64,000 nucleotides of DNA from Paenibacillus marchantiae (GTDB taxonomy: Bacteria > Bacillota > Bacilli > Paenibacillales > Paenibacillaceae). The position numbers and the translations under genes are program-made. Below the pieces are notes generated by a model. The model ran no database searches, was not told the origin of the DNA, and saw nothing but the letters and a program-made list of their open reading frames with translations. The stretch's first letter is position 1. Every line of letters begins with the position of its first letter. The stretch covers positions 4,898,001 to 4,962,000 of the forward strand of contig NZ_CP118270.1 of NCBI RefSeq assembly GCF_028771845.1, in the 5' to 3' direction. This document shows positions 43,144 to 53,045 of the stretch, one piece after another.

Positions 43144-44652
43144 TCACTTCGCTCGAAGCTCCGCCCTAAACTCCGAAGGGTAACTTCCACTATGCTCTTT
43201 GAACAACTTGGCAAAATGTTTGGGACTGTTAAAGCCCACTGCTGCCGCTACCTCCTGTACCTGAAGGTCATGTCCAGCCAGCAGTTCTTTGGCCTTAGCA
43301 ATACGCAGGTGGGTCACATATTTGACGAAGGTGCTGCCTGTTTTTTTATGGAAAAGTGAGCTGAGATAATTGGGCGTGATACTGAAAATCTCTGCTACCC
43401 CCGCCACGCCTATATCTTCGGCATAATTCCGCTCAATGTATTCGACGACACGATCAATCATATCCGTACTGCCTTCGGTATCACGGAGCAGTTCCTTCTC
43501 TCCACGTTCGAGCAGTTGTCTCCAAGATGCAGCATCAGGTAGCGACTTTTCACGGGGGTCTGTGCCTGTAGACAACGCATTGTTGAGAAAAGATCCGGCG
43601 TGATTTCTGGCCTGAATCGGCAGGCTGTCGTACCCTTTATCCAAGAAGCTCCCGATCCCTCGGCTAAGCATGACATACCGGTAGTAATCCTTTTTCCGAT
43701 AAGTGTCAGCAAGCTCCACCAGCGCTCTAGACCATTCCCTCGCTTCCTTAGATAGCGTGCCCACCAGCCCGGATAGCTCCTTCCAGCGGATTAGATCATT
43801 GCGAGCCAGCAAAGCCTTTATCAGCAAAGCAGCTTCAATAATAGCGATATGGGCCTCCAGTTCATGCAATCCGGCGCAAGGTTCGCCTGCCAAGGCATAG
43901 AATCCCAGACTACCACCACTCAAGCGTCCCAGCACCTTATTGATTTTGCCATAAGCGCTCTGCATCACCCACTGCTCCGTATGTTCATCTTCCCGGTCCC
44001 AGCCAAGCATGATTCCCACCGTACCTCCGGGTACAACGACCAGCGCAGCGCGCAGGCTCCGATTATTCAATTGCTGGACTGCGTTCTCCATCTCCGTATA
44101 CCAGCCGGTAAGTTCCTCGGAATGTTGCCCCTTCTCCACATACCTGTCCAGTGCAAAAAGGATAGGCACATAGCTCAGTTGCTTCAGCTCATGTCCCTCC
44201 GGCAGCGTTCTGAGGCTCAGCGTGCGGTTAAATACAGCCGTCAAATTCTGCTTGAACGTGCTGCAGCGAACCTCGGTCTGTGCCAGCATTCGCTTCCTAA
44301 TATCAGCCGTAATCAGCTCCAGTTGCTCCGGGGAGACGGGCTTGAGCAAATAATCTACCGCGCCAAGCTGTAGCGCTTTTCTGGCATATTCAAAATCAGC
44401 ATAACCGCTGATCACAATCCATTGCGTCTCCGGAGACAGACCATAGGCCTGTTGAAATGCTTCAAGACCGCTCATCCGCGGCATCTTGATATCCAGGAAC
44501 ACCACATTCGGCTGAATCTCCCGAATCTTGTCCAGTACCTGGTGACCATTCTCCACCTCAATAATGGAGTACTCCTCCGTCAAAATTTCTTCCAGCATTT
44601 TTACCAGCCCGATCCGAACGTAGTACTCATCATCAGCTATGACGATCTTCAT
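43144..44652 (-). CDS. response regulator with AraC-type output (YesN family), GH125 locus
   Basis: 502 residues: receiver domain with VIADDEYYVRIG and Asp54 in VVFLDIKMPRMSG, a 250-residue middle part, and a C-terminal double HTH (IGVAGVAEIFSITPNYLSSL, VQEVAAAVGFNSPKHFAKLF). The ATG at 44652 follows GGAGG and lies inside the end of the kinase gene, so translation is coupled. It is the likely activator of the binding-protein/permease/glycosidase operon that follows. Confidence 0.93.
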   Translation of the reverse strand: MKIVIADDEYYVRIGLVKMLEEILTEEYSIIEVENGHQVLDKIREIQPNVVFLDIKMPRMSGLEAFQQAYGLSPETQWIVISGYADFEYARKALQLGAVDYLLKPVSPEQLELITADIRKRMLAQTEVRCSTFKQNLTAVFNRTLSLRTLPEGHELKQLSYVPILFALDRYVEKGQHSEELTGWYTEMENAVQQLNNRSLRAALVVVPGGTVGIMLGWDREDEHTEQWVMQSAYGKINKVLGRLSGGSLGFYALAGEPCAGLHELEAHIAIIEAALLIKALLARNDLIRWKELSGLVGTLSKEAREWSRALVELADTYRKKDYYRYVMLSRGIGSFLDKGYDSLPIQARNHAGSFLNNALSTGTDPREKSLPDAASWRQLLERGEKELLRDTEGSTDMIDRVVEYIERNYAEDIGVAGVAEIFSITPNYLSSLFHKKTGSTFVKYVTHLRIAKAKELLAGHDLQVQEVAAAVGFNSPKHFAKLFKEHSGSYPSEFRAELRAK

Positions 44653-46405
44653 CGTTATCATCCTCCAGTGGAATGGTTATTGTAATTCGGGTGCCCACGT
44701 TCACCCTGCTCTGAATATTTAAATCGGCTTTCTTATAGGCATATTGAAGTCTGTTCTTCACATTGGTCAACCCCACACCCATCCATTTTGAACCTTCGGT
44801 CTGCTCCAGACCGGTGCCAGAATCCTCGATGACAATGACCACACAGCGCTGGAAATGCACAGTTTCTATACTCCCCAAGACCGTCAGTTGACCCGTTTCG
44901 CCAAGCGGCTCAATACCGTGCACAATCGCATTCTCCACCAATGGCTGAATCAGCAGTTTCGGGATTTTCATTGGTTCCGCTTCTGGGTCCAGTTGGATGG
45001 TGTATTCCAGCCGATTCTGGAATCTGAGCTTCTGTAGATAGCAGTATTGATTCAGCATCTGGAATTCTTCGTTCAGGGTTGTCCAATCGGCCTGCTCTGT
45101 CATATAACGCATCATACCAGTCAGTGACAGGATTGCTTGCTCCAGCACCTTGCTGTCGCCCAGACGGTTGATGCCAATCATTGTATTGAGCGTGTTGTAT
45201 AGAAAATGAGGTTCAATCTGGGATTGCAGCGCCTTATACTCTGCGGATTGCTTGCTCAGAACTGCCCTATATTCACGATTCAACAGGTTGTTCACTTCGC
45301 TGAGCATCAAGTTGAAGGAGCTGCCAAGGATGGCTATCTCATCTCTTCCCCTCACTGGGACACGTACATTGAAATTGCCGGTCTCTACCTTGGCCATCAC
45401 ATTCACCATTTTTCGCAGGGGCTTCATCATACGTTGTGACAGAAGCGCCACCAGAAGTACAGAGAAAATCGAGACTAGAACATACACCCCTGTAACTGTG
45501 GCCTGCATAACATTAATTCTGTTGATATATTCCGTCTCAGAGACCATGGCCACCATGTTCCAATCCGTCTTCTCAATATGCTGGGTTGTTACACTGTACA
45601 CCTCGCCGTGATCATCGATTTTGGAGGAATTGCTTTTGTTGCGGAGTTCTTTTAGCATCGTGTCCGATAACGGCTTGTTGGAATAGATCACATTGCCTTG
45701 CTCGTCGATAACGGACATAATCGAAGACACATTCAGTTTGATTTTATCCAGTATGACAGACAGCACCCGAGTATCCGCATCCGCCTTAACAACGGCGATT
45801 GGCTGTCTTGTATCCAGATCCTTGACCAACTTCACTATAGAAAAAACTTTATCTGCGGCCGGATCTGTCAGATAGTCCTGCTTATGCGAGCTGATGAATA
45901 CCGTCTTGCCTTCGGCTGCTAACGCTTGTTTGTACCAGGTCTGTTTCGTAAAGGGATAGTCGCTGACCAGCCCACTATTGTTGGTGTACACGGCGAACAC
46001 GGTCTTTGGAATGAAGCACACTAGCGTCCCTGTTATATCCTTTCGCAAATTCTGTGTGTAATTGGGCAGGGTCGTGTTCATCGTTCTTGTGGCTTGCAGC
46101 TGCTCTAAGAGAGATACCGTCTTTCCGCTGTCAATCTTCCGAAAAGTGTTAAAAGCATCCATAATGGAATCATTCAGATAAGGCACCACGACGAGTCGCT
46201 CCAGATCCTCGATGTACGTGTTCAGGTTAATGAGCGCAGATGAAATCGTAGCCTGCGTGGCGAAATTTATATCATGGGTCATATTCTTGTTATAATAAGA
46301 GGGTACGAATAACACGAAGGCTAATGCTGGTATAAGTAGTCCAATTAGCGAGATACCGATCATTTTGAAGCGGACACCGAGGCGGGGTTTCAGGGTTGGT
46401 CTCAT
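44633..46405 (-). CDS. sensor histidine kinase (YesM family), GH125 locus
   Basis: 590 residues: TM helix near 14-34, extracytoplasmic Cache-like sensor region to about 290, second TM helix near 298-320, HAMP, His400 in QIEPHFLYN and an ATPase domain with LVENAIVHGIEPLG and VIEDSGTGLEQ. GAGAGG precedes the ATG. It overlaps its response-regulator gene by 20 bases. It is expected to sense a glycan or loaded binding protein at the membrane surface. Confidence 0.93.
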   Translation of the reverse strand: MRPTLKPRLGVRFKMIGISLIGLLIPALAFVLFVPSYYNKNMTHDINFATQATISSALINLNTYIEDLERLVVVPYLNDSIMDAFNTFRKIDSGKTVSLLEQLQATRTMNTTLPNYTQNLRKDITGTLVCFIPKTVFAVYTNNSGLVSDYPFTKQTWYKQALAAEGKTVFISSHKQDYLTDPAADKVFSIVKLVKDLDTRQPIAVVKADADTRVLSVILDKIKLNVSSIMSVIDEQGNVIYSNKPLSDTMLKELRNKSNSSKIDDHGEVYSVTTQHIEKTDWNMVAMVSETEYINRINVMQATVTGVYVLVSIFSVLLVALLSQRMMKPLRKMVNVMAKVETGNFNVRVPVRGRDEIAILGSSFNLMLSEVNNLLNREYRAVLSKQSAEYKALQSQIEPHFLYNTLNTMIGINRLGDSKVLEQAILSLTGMMRYMTEQADWTTLNEEFQMLNQYCYLQKLRFQNRLEYTIQLDPEAEPMKIPKLLIQPLVENAIVHGIEPLGETGQLTVLGSIETVHFQRCVVIVIEDSGTGLEQTEGSKWMGVGLTNVKNRLQYAYKKADLNIQSRVNVGTRITITIPLEDDNDEDRHS

Positions 46406-46566
46406 CGTTGCACCCTCTCCGGCGTGTGATTACTCAGTTGCAGATTTATCCAATTAGTCCTCATCTTGTTTTTCCTCCTTCATCCAGCTTGCCCACCAGG
46501 GACAGGGCTCTATTCCAGCATTATAGCAAAATAGTCATGATACTTAGGTCAGAATCTACTTCAGAA

Positions 46567-46609
46567 GAAACTAAACAACCGTCCCCCGGTAGACTCCGGG
46601 AGACGGCCA
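46567..46609 (-). terminator. terminator-like hairpin, repeat family 2, copy S
   Basis: CCGTCCCCCGG pairs with CCGGGAGACGG (one mismatch) around TAGACT. The flank GAAACTAAACAACC matches copies P and R. It lies 43 bases after the beta-helix gene on the minus strand, with a modest T content following. Confidence 0.6.
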
Positions 46610-46651
46610 AAGCGTAGTAATGACATTCTAGTCCTATCCTACTCGAAGGAG

Positions 46652-48686
46652 TTATTGCGTCGGTCCGTATACCTCAAATTCCCAAATTGAATACCCATAG
46701 ATCGTAGCTCGGACAGTCCCGTACATACGAACATAACGTGCTTCCACTTCGTTAAAAGTAATCCTCTCTAAACCACCTTTGCCGTTAGTGGTGCTATAAA
46801 CGTCGCTCCAATTTGCCTCCTGGTTTGGAGCATCGGCTACCTGTATGCGATAACTTTTACCGTACGCGGCTTCCCAGTACAACCTGACTTCATTGATCTT
46901 TTTAGTTTCTCCGAGATCCACATAAATCCAGCCTGGGTCCACCCCGCGCTTTGAACCAAAGCGGGTTGTTAAGTTTCCATCGGTCACATACGGTGCGGTG
47001 TTCTCAATTCCATCATTGGATGAAGCTACCGCTGGGCGATGGAGCGCCAAATTAATTAAGGGAAGCGGCTCAGTATTCTGAACCGGCTTAATCGTAACTC
47101 CGCTGTAATGCTCTTTATTTAGGAAATTCATCTCTTGTAGCGTACGAGCAGGAGTGTTGCTACCAGGCATGTAGACGTTCTCAAACGTCAGATCAGTAAT
47201 CATGGCTCCTTCCAATCCTTTAATCTTGGCAAAGCTTTCCCCTGCGTCACGGACCGTAATATCTTTTACTGTGACTCCTCGAATGGGTCCCACTCCATGG
47301 TTGCCTCCATTAACCGTGAACAGGGTCATCCAGGCACTATTATCTTCGTTACTTCCACTGATGTCCTCGACATCCATTGATTCAAACCTCACATCACTAA
47401 CGATTCCGGTCCCATATTTATGATGAATAGCGAAGCCCACTGCAGCTTTGTAAACGACTCCGTTTCTGAATACAATATTAGATTGATCTTGCATAACTCC
47501 TTGACCAATCTTATAACCATAACATAACGTCCACGCTATCGTATCCTTGAATAGCACGTTTTGAACCGGTTCTGGATTCCCCGGCCAAGGTACTTTACCT
47601 GAAGCGATGTCTGTGTCCGCTTTCCAGGCTTTCGTAGAAAATGGATCATCCAAGGAAATACCGATCGCATTTTGTACAACTACATCCTGGGATTCAAACA
47701 ACGGCCCAGCCAGATGATTCCCGTATAAGGATACCATCCATGACAAAATTGGAAGTGGCAATGGGAACAACCAGATTATTGATCATTCCTTTACCATTGC
47801 TAGTCTTATCATCGTGCAAGGCTTGCCCGTTGCCATCAATCGTACCCCGTCCATATATCCGAATATTTTCGGATTGAAATGCAGTTGAGATCCACCAGGT
47901 AGCCGGCCTTCCCATGGAATCCTTAAACCAGTGCTCCTTATAATCAACTGTCTTTCCTGTACCGATGAACGTTGCTCCAGGCTCCATGTAGACAGCAGTA
48001 TTACTTTTTAATACCAGATTACCAATATAATAAGTTCCGGCCGGTACATAGACAATGCCCTGTTTACCGCCTCCTTGAAGGGTTCCGTATTGGCTGGCAT
48101 CATTAATTGCTTGCTGAATGGAAGCCGTTCTCGTGCTTACTCCGGTTGCTGGTGTGCCTGAGGACACCACATGATATGGAGCGGATGTAACATTAAAAAT
48201 GCCTTCTCCGTTTGAGGCGGGAACATCCTTCTCCATCGGATCTGCAGCGATAACCATGCGTGTTTGGCGATTATTCATTGTCACGATCAGGTATTCGTCA
48301 GATTGTGTTGTGAAGGTTATCGTCCTTCCCTCTATCTTTTCAGCTTGTATACCGAGCTTCTTTGGACTTATAGAATATTCATGTACTTTATCGGTATTTA
48401 AAATCGTTAATTCATACGTAACAGGCCCTTCCGACATGGAAAAATGAGCATAGTCGTAATCACTAAATCCTTTGACAACTGGCACAACGACCCCGTTTGC
48501 TTTTAGCGTATAATTAGCCGAGTTAGTATAGCGCACTGATGGTTGATAAGTGTGAATCGTTGCTGGTGCCAAGTGAGTTTCTTCCGCATTTTCTACTCCA
48601 GATTGGGCGTTCGAGGTAAGTGTAAACATGGTAGTAAGAAGCATCAACACCAGAGTAGGGCATAGAAATTTTCTAAACATTGCCAT
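46652..48686 (-). pseudogene. secreted right-handed beta-helix carbohydrate-active protein with F5/8 C domain, frameshifted
   Basis: Two overlapping frames make one protein of about 675 residues. Part 1: signal peptide, N-terminal beta-sandwich, then the start of a parallel beta-helix (GIVYVPAGTYYIGNLVLKSN, IYGRGTIDGNG), ending SSGWAVV and stop near 47692. Part 2, one frame away, resumes at ESQDVVVQNAIGISLDDPF, continues the helix and ends with a discoidin/CBM32-like domain (LALHRPAVASSNDGIENTAP to EVYGPTQ). Removing one T at about 47697-47699 restores the frame. The fold resembles GH28/pectate-lyase-type enzymes; the exact family is unclear. ATG at 48686 follows GGAGG. It could be a real lesion or a base-calling error. 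Confidence 0.75.
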
Positions 48687-48708
48687 CACATTTGCCTCCT
48701 TTAATTTT

Positions 48709-48724
48709 TTGAAAGCCCTTTCAA
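48709..48724. promoter_or_regulatory. palindrome upstream of the beta-helix gene (cre-like variant)
   Basis: TTGAAAGCCCTTTCAA is a near-perfect palindrome 22 bases upstream of the start. It looks like a cre site in which the central CG is replaced by CC; it could also be an operator for another regulator. Confidence 0.4.
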
Positions 48725-48822
48725 ATTAAGTTGGACTGAAATTGCAGTCCCGCCGGCATGCAATTTCTCCCAGCACAATCATTATAAACTGCATCTATAA
48801 ATCGAATAATGAGGGTAACTCA

Positions 48823-48869
48823 ACAAAAAGGGCAGATTTCACACATTAATTATGTGAGCATCTGCCCTG
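48823..48869 (-). terminator. terminator at the end of the GH130/GH106-like operon
   Basis: AGGGCAGAT pairs with ATCTGCCCT and CACA with TGTG around TTAATTA; five T residues follow on the minus strand. It lies 72 bases after the last gene of the operon. Confidence 0.85.
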
Positions 48870-48940
48870 AAAGGGAATCATTGATTAACACCATATGTCC
48901 TTTTATAAAGATCAAACTGACCACGTATCTTCTTGCTCTT

Positions 48941-51900
48941 TCAAGTCATCATAACTATCCGTGGTAATGTACTTAGTCCAAAGCGAACAAAAGCATAATG
49001 AGATTGATACAAATTGATATATGGGTCTAGGTCTCTATCCGTCCAACCGACTCTATTTTTAAAACTGTCTGGGCCAACCTTCATTGGTTCACCTTTCACA
49101 TGATGGTGAGGTCCAAGCAAGTTTCTACAACTGCTGGTCAGCTCCAGCTCAATCAAATTCTCTCCTTGTTGGAGATATTCTGAAATATCTGCTTCATAGG
49201 GTTCCCATAAAAAGGTACGAACTTCTTGTCCGTTAATTGATAATCTTGTGACAATCGCATTCGGATGTGAGCCGAATTGCCATACCCGTGAAACACTGTC
49301 TTCAAAATGTATTGCAACATTCTGCACAAGTTGAATACTGCCTGCAAAGAACGGTAATCCCTGACAACCTAGATCAGTTATCAAGGAATATTGATGAGGG
49401 AGTTCTTCAAGTATAAATGGACCATCTGTATATATAACACCATGCTCGCCATTTTTATAAGGAGATTCCGATTTCACTCCAAAATGTCCAACTAGATACA
49501 CGCTTTCAAGTTCCGTATCGAATTTCAGCTTATTCCCCTCAGACTCAAAACTTTGAGCACGTTCAATAGCTGCATACGTTTCAGCAGAATTCCAAAAATC
49601 CAATGTTAACCTGATGGTATTTCGACCATGCTGAAGGAACCCACTTAGATCAATTTTCTTGAAGGATACATCTCTCCACCAATCACAGCTATGAGATGCT
49701 ATCTTACTGTCATTAATAAGAATTTGCACTTTCTCCGGATTTTCCATCACCAGATGCATTTCCCGCACGAGCGCAGGATCAAAGGCGATCTGAAATTCGA
49801 ATTCCAATTCGACTTGAACAGGATATCCTATCTGAAGCAGTTCTTCTTGAATAAAAATAATAGGCTTAGGTTCCGACCAATCACCATTCTCCAGCCTGTA
49901 CCTGCAAGTGTCCATCGTCAAGCTATTGTGATCGATATGGTCAATTTCCCATAACTCACTTAGTTCCTGAATGAACCTAGCTGAATTGTCTGTTTGGAGT
50001 AGAGTTACCTCATCCGTTTCCAGTTGACCTTTGGTCGGAACTAGTTTGATAACATAGGATTGGGTAGGGTACAGAGTCATGTTCAATTTGACGCCGTTAC
50101 CTACCCTGGTATAGTTAAGTGGCCTGATATCACCACTCTCCAAATCAATTAGAGACAGTATACCCCTTCGAGGGAGAGTCACCTCTACATCTGGATAACA
50201 CTTTTCTCCGGAATTCACCAGGTAATAGAGATAGGAATCTTCTAACTTAAGCGTCTGGATATTGACCATGTCCGATACGATAGGTAGTCCTTCCCTGTCA
50301 ACGATAGCGATCGATGGAGAAACGGTTCTGGAAACAGATTCTACCAAGGCGTTGCGATTCCAATCGGGTTTTACTGCACCATTCACTAAACGACGGATTT
50401 CTTCACCCGGTTGTCCATTGATGAGGAACGGAACGGGTTCCAATACAACTAAGCTTCCTCCATGAAATACAAACTGATGGAGCAATTTCACCGTCATCTC
50501 GCTTAAGGTCACACTCGGTGGAACGACAACAACTCGGTAACCTATCTCTCCTACAACAAAAAGATTCCCCTCTACTCTGCCATGACGTTCAATAATTCCC
50601 TCGCTTCCATAATCATGCTCGATAAACGATTGGCACAACCAGCGAGAAAGCTGTGCAAATGATTCATGATATTGCTCAACCTGTGATGAGTTAGAACCCT
50701 CCAGTTCCACCCAAGCTGTTCGAATGGGATGAAGCAGTAATACCTCAGCTTGCCGTACTCCTTCCACAAGGAGCATGGACAAACGGGCAAAGTAATTATT
50801 AAAGTGATAATAGTACCTCCACCAAGGCTGCTGATAAAACAAAGATGGTGGATAATCCCGTTTACGAAGTCCCCTCAGCGTATAAGCTTGCAAATGTTGA
50901 CACATTAGATTCATTCCATGAACAAATTGCCATTCCCCAATCCGCTTTAAATCCTGAAAGCTGACATTCCAACCGGAACAGCCGTAACTCTCCGTGATGG
51001 CTTGCTTTTTGCCCAACTGGCGAACAACGGAGCTAACTTGCTTAGGAACAACCGGCTCTTCACTCACAGAACGTCCAAGCCAGTCACAACCGGGGATTTG
51101 CAGATATTCATAGAAGAGCAGTGGATCGCCCACTGAAGTCGCTTGACTCATAAGGGTTTGCTCGTCTACAACATGACCCGTAGCTAACCATCCCCTTTGC
51201 TCGCACCACTCTCCAATTTGCTTGGCGTAGGACTCAGTAAACAAGGTGGTGACACATGACCAATAATCATACCTGACCCTGCGGCAGTCCTTCGTTTCCA
51301 AGAACAGAGCTGGAATTACCTTACGTAGCGAATACCCGTGCTGGTTCTGAAAGGCATCTTCGAGTTCTAACGACCACGGAAGATCTCCGCGTCCAAACTG
51401 CGGTTCATCCGTGAATATTCCTTTCAACACAGAGCCGAATTGTTCACCGAACTCCGCCCAGTAAGCATTATAGGTGGAATCAATGAACGCAGCTACAGCC
51501 TTTTTGCTTAACGTGTCGATATAATAAGGATTCAACTCGTAATATACTCGAAAGTCAGGTTTGCGTGTGTCGCCAGTAGTAAGCAGATGCAATTCTTCCT
51601 CAGACTGGACATAGGAGGCAATTGTCACTCTATTCCCCCGATTAAAAGGAGCCCATTCATAAGCTAACCGCTTCTGTTGATAAGCCACTCCAAGTGCAGG
51701 CACCTTTCCGTCAGCAAAACCACTAGGCCAGCCATTTTCATCATAGAGCCATGTTTCCATCCCAAGTTCCTGACTTTTCTTGATGCAGATCTGTATGGCC
51801 TCCATCCACTCTTTGCCCATGTAAGGAACAGTAAGGCCTCCCCTGGCATGTATAAAAAAACCACCGATTCCCGCACTATGCATTTCTTCGATCTGCCGTA

Positions 51901-51994
51901 CGAGTTCATTGTGATCTAGATCGTCATTCCAGGACCAAAATGGCACCGTACGATAATCAGCAGGAGGATGTTGTAGGAGATCACATATGGTCAT
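48941..51994 (-). CDS. large GH106-like glycoside hydrolase (alpha-L-rhamnosidase superfamily)
   Basis: 1017 residues, no signal peptide, so cytoplasmic. The N-terminal barrel starts PFWSWNDDLDHNELVRQIEE with SAGIGGFFIHARGGL, a pattern shared with GH106-type rhamnosidases and related unclassified families; an acidic motif GIFTDEPQFG is near residue 195 and a second candidate Glu is in AITESYGCSGWN. The C-terminal third consists of beta-sandwiches, including a GH2-like sugar-binding fold (GEHGVIYTDGPFILEELPHQ). GGAGGG lies nine bases before the ATG. It is last in an operon with GH130 and a CUT1 importer. The substrate is not clear; rhamnosidase is only the nearest known activity. Confidence 0.75.
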   Translation of the reverse strand: MTICDLLQHPPADYRTVPFWSWNDDLDHNELVRQIEEMHSAGIGGFFIHARGGLTVPYMGKEWMEAIQICIKKSQELGMETWLYDENGWPSGFADGKVPALGVAYQQKRLAYEWAPFNRGNRVTIASYVQSEEELHLLTTGDTRKPDFRVYYELNPYYIDTLSKKAVAAFIDSTYNAYWAEFGEQFGSVLKGIFTDEPQFGRGDLPWSLELEDAFQNQHGYSLRKVIPALFLETKDCRRVRYDYWSCVTTLFTESYAKQIGEWCEQRGWLATGHVVDEQTLMSQATSVGDPLLFYEYLQIPGCDWLGRSVSEEPVVPKQVSSVVRQLGKKQAITESYGCSGWNVSFQDLKRIGEWQFVHGMNLMCQHLQAYTLRGLRKRDYPPSLFYQQPWWRYYYHFNNYFARLSMLLVEGVRQAEVLLLHPIRTAWVELEGSNSSQVEQYHESFAQLSRWLCQSFIEHDYGSEGIIERHGRVEGNLFVVGEIGYRVVVVPPSVTLSEMTVKLLHQFVFHGGSLVVLEPVPFLINGQPGEEIRRLVNGAVKPDWNRNALVESVSRTVSPSIAIVDREGLPIVSDMVNIQTLKLEDSYLYYLVNSGEKCYPDVEVTLPRRGILSLIDLESGDIRPLNYTRVGNGVKLNMTLYPTQSYVIKLVPTKGQLETDEVTLLQTDNSARFIQELSELWEIDHIDHNSLTMDTCRYRLENGDWSEPKPIIFIQEELLQIGYPVQVELEFEFQIAFDPALVREMHLVMENPEKVQILINDSKIASHSCDWWRDVSFKKIDLSGFLQHGRNTIRLTLDFWNSAETYAAIERAQSFESEGNKLKFDTELESVYLVGHFGVKSESPYKNGEHGVIYTDGPFILEELPHQYSLITDLGCQGLPFFAGSIQLVQNVAIHFEDSVSRVWQFGSHPNAIVTRLSINGQEVRTFLWEPYEADISEYLQQGENLIELELTSSCRNLLGPHHHVKGEPMKVGPDSFKNRVGWTDRDLDPYINLYQSHYAFVRFGLSTLPRIVMMT

Positions 51995-52011
51995 TGTCTT
52001 ATTCCCTCCTG

Positions 52012-53013
52012 TTAACCCTTCAGACATAACTGGATCAAATCATCAATATGGGCTGTTGCGAGACATTCAATCGTGTCTGCTGCACCATAATAAATCTTAA
52101 CCTCACCATCATCTTCGAGTACCATTCCGCCTGGGAAGATGACATTGTTACGGAATCCTCCTTCAATCTCATAGCTAGCTTCTGGAGTCAGCAGCGGATT
52201 CTGATACATGCCGATTATTTTTTTGGGATTCTCCAAATCAAGCAGCATTAAGCCTGCTGTATACCGTTTCTGCCATGACGTTTCCCATCCGTTCTTGCCT
52301 CTTGTAGGGTCAATATCAACGGCATGAAATGTAGTAAGCCATCCCTGCTCTGTCTTGATGGGGGGAGCTGCAGGACCGATCTTATCATTGGCAAATGGTA
52401 CATCTTCAACAGCAAGCAGCAAGTCAGAATTTCCCCAGTACCTCAAATCCGGGGATTCTGAAATCCACATGTCGAATCGGTCAACTCCCCCGCGGCTGTA
52501 GACTGTGAAAGGCCGTTCAAGCCTCATAAATTTTCCGCCGATCTTCTCCGGGAATAGTACCATATTTCGCAAATCCGGTGTCGACAAGCTCAAAATATCA
52601 AACTCTTCAAAATCGTCGGTAACGGCCACACCACCGCGGATGCCATGCTGTGTGTCTACGGCAAAACACATATAGCAGCGTCCGTCAATTACGGTAAGCC
52701 TTGGGTCATAGGCACGGATAATTTCTTGGTCATGTAGCTTAAAACACGGCTTCGGTTGCACCTCCCAATGAATTCCGTCATCGCTGAAGGCAACACCAAG
52801 ATCTGTTGTATGATGAGCCTCAATCGTCTGCTGCTCCAAAGACCCATAGTCGTTTCGAAAAACCATCACATATTTCCCATTGAATTTCGTTACGCCTGCA
52901 TTGAACACAAGTGCAGTGGGATATGGGACGCGAGAAGCATCTAGAATCGGGTTATTCAGATAACGTTTAATTACAGAACTTGATGCGAGTTTTCCGATAT
53001 AAGGTGAATTCAT
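52012..53013 (-). CDS. GH130 family beta-mannoside phosphorylase/hydrolase
   Basis: 333 residues, five-bladed propeller. Family signatures: NAGVTKFNGKYVMVFRNDYG, GIHWEVQ, the catalytic region IIRAYDPRLTVIDGRCYMCF (Asp near 103), ERPFTVYSRGGVDRFDMWIS and IGPAAPPIKTEQGWLTTFH. GH130 members phosphorolyse or hydrolyse beta-linked mannosides, for instance mannosylglucose or beta-1,4-mannobiose; the subgroup cannot be fixed here. The ATG at 53013 follows GGAGG by seven bases; an ATG two codons earlier overlaps that site. The GH106-like gene follows after 17 bases. Confidence 0.9.
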   Translation of the reverse strand: MNSPYIGKLASSSVIKRYLNNPILDASRVPYPTALVFNAGVTKFNGKYVMVFRNDYGSLEQQTIEAHHTTDLGVAFSDDGIHWEVQPKPCFKLHDQEIIRAYDPRLTVIDGRCYMCFAVDTQHGIRGGVAVTDDFEEFDILSLSTPDLRNMVLFPEKIGGKFMRLERPFTVYSRGGVDRFDMWISESPDLRYWGNSDLLLAVEDVPFANDKIGPAAPPIKTEQGWLTTFHAVDIDPTRGKNGWETSWQKRYTAGLMLLDLENPKKIIGMYQNPLLTPEASYEIEGGFRNNVIFPGGMVLEDDGEVKIYYGAADTIECLATAHIDDLIQLCLKG

Positions 53014-53045
53014 TTCCATTCCTCCTGATGATGTTAAGAATACCA

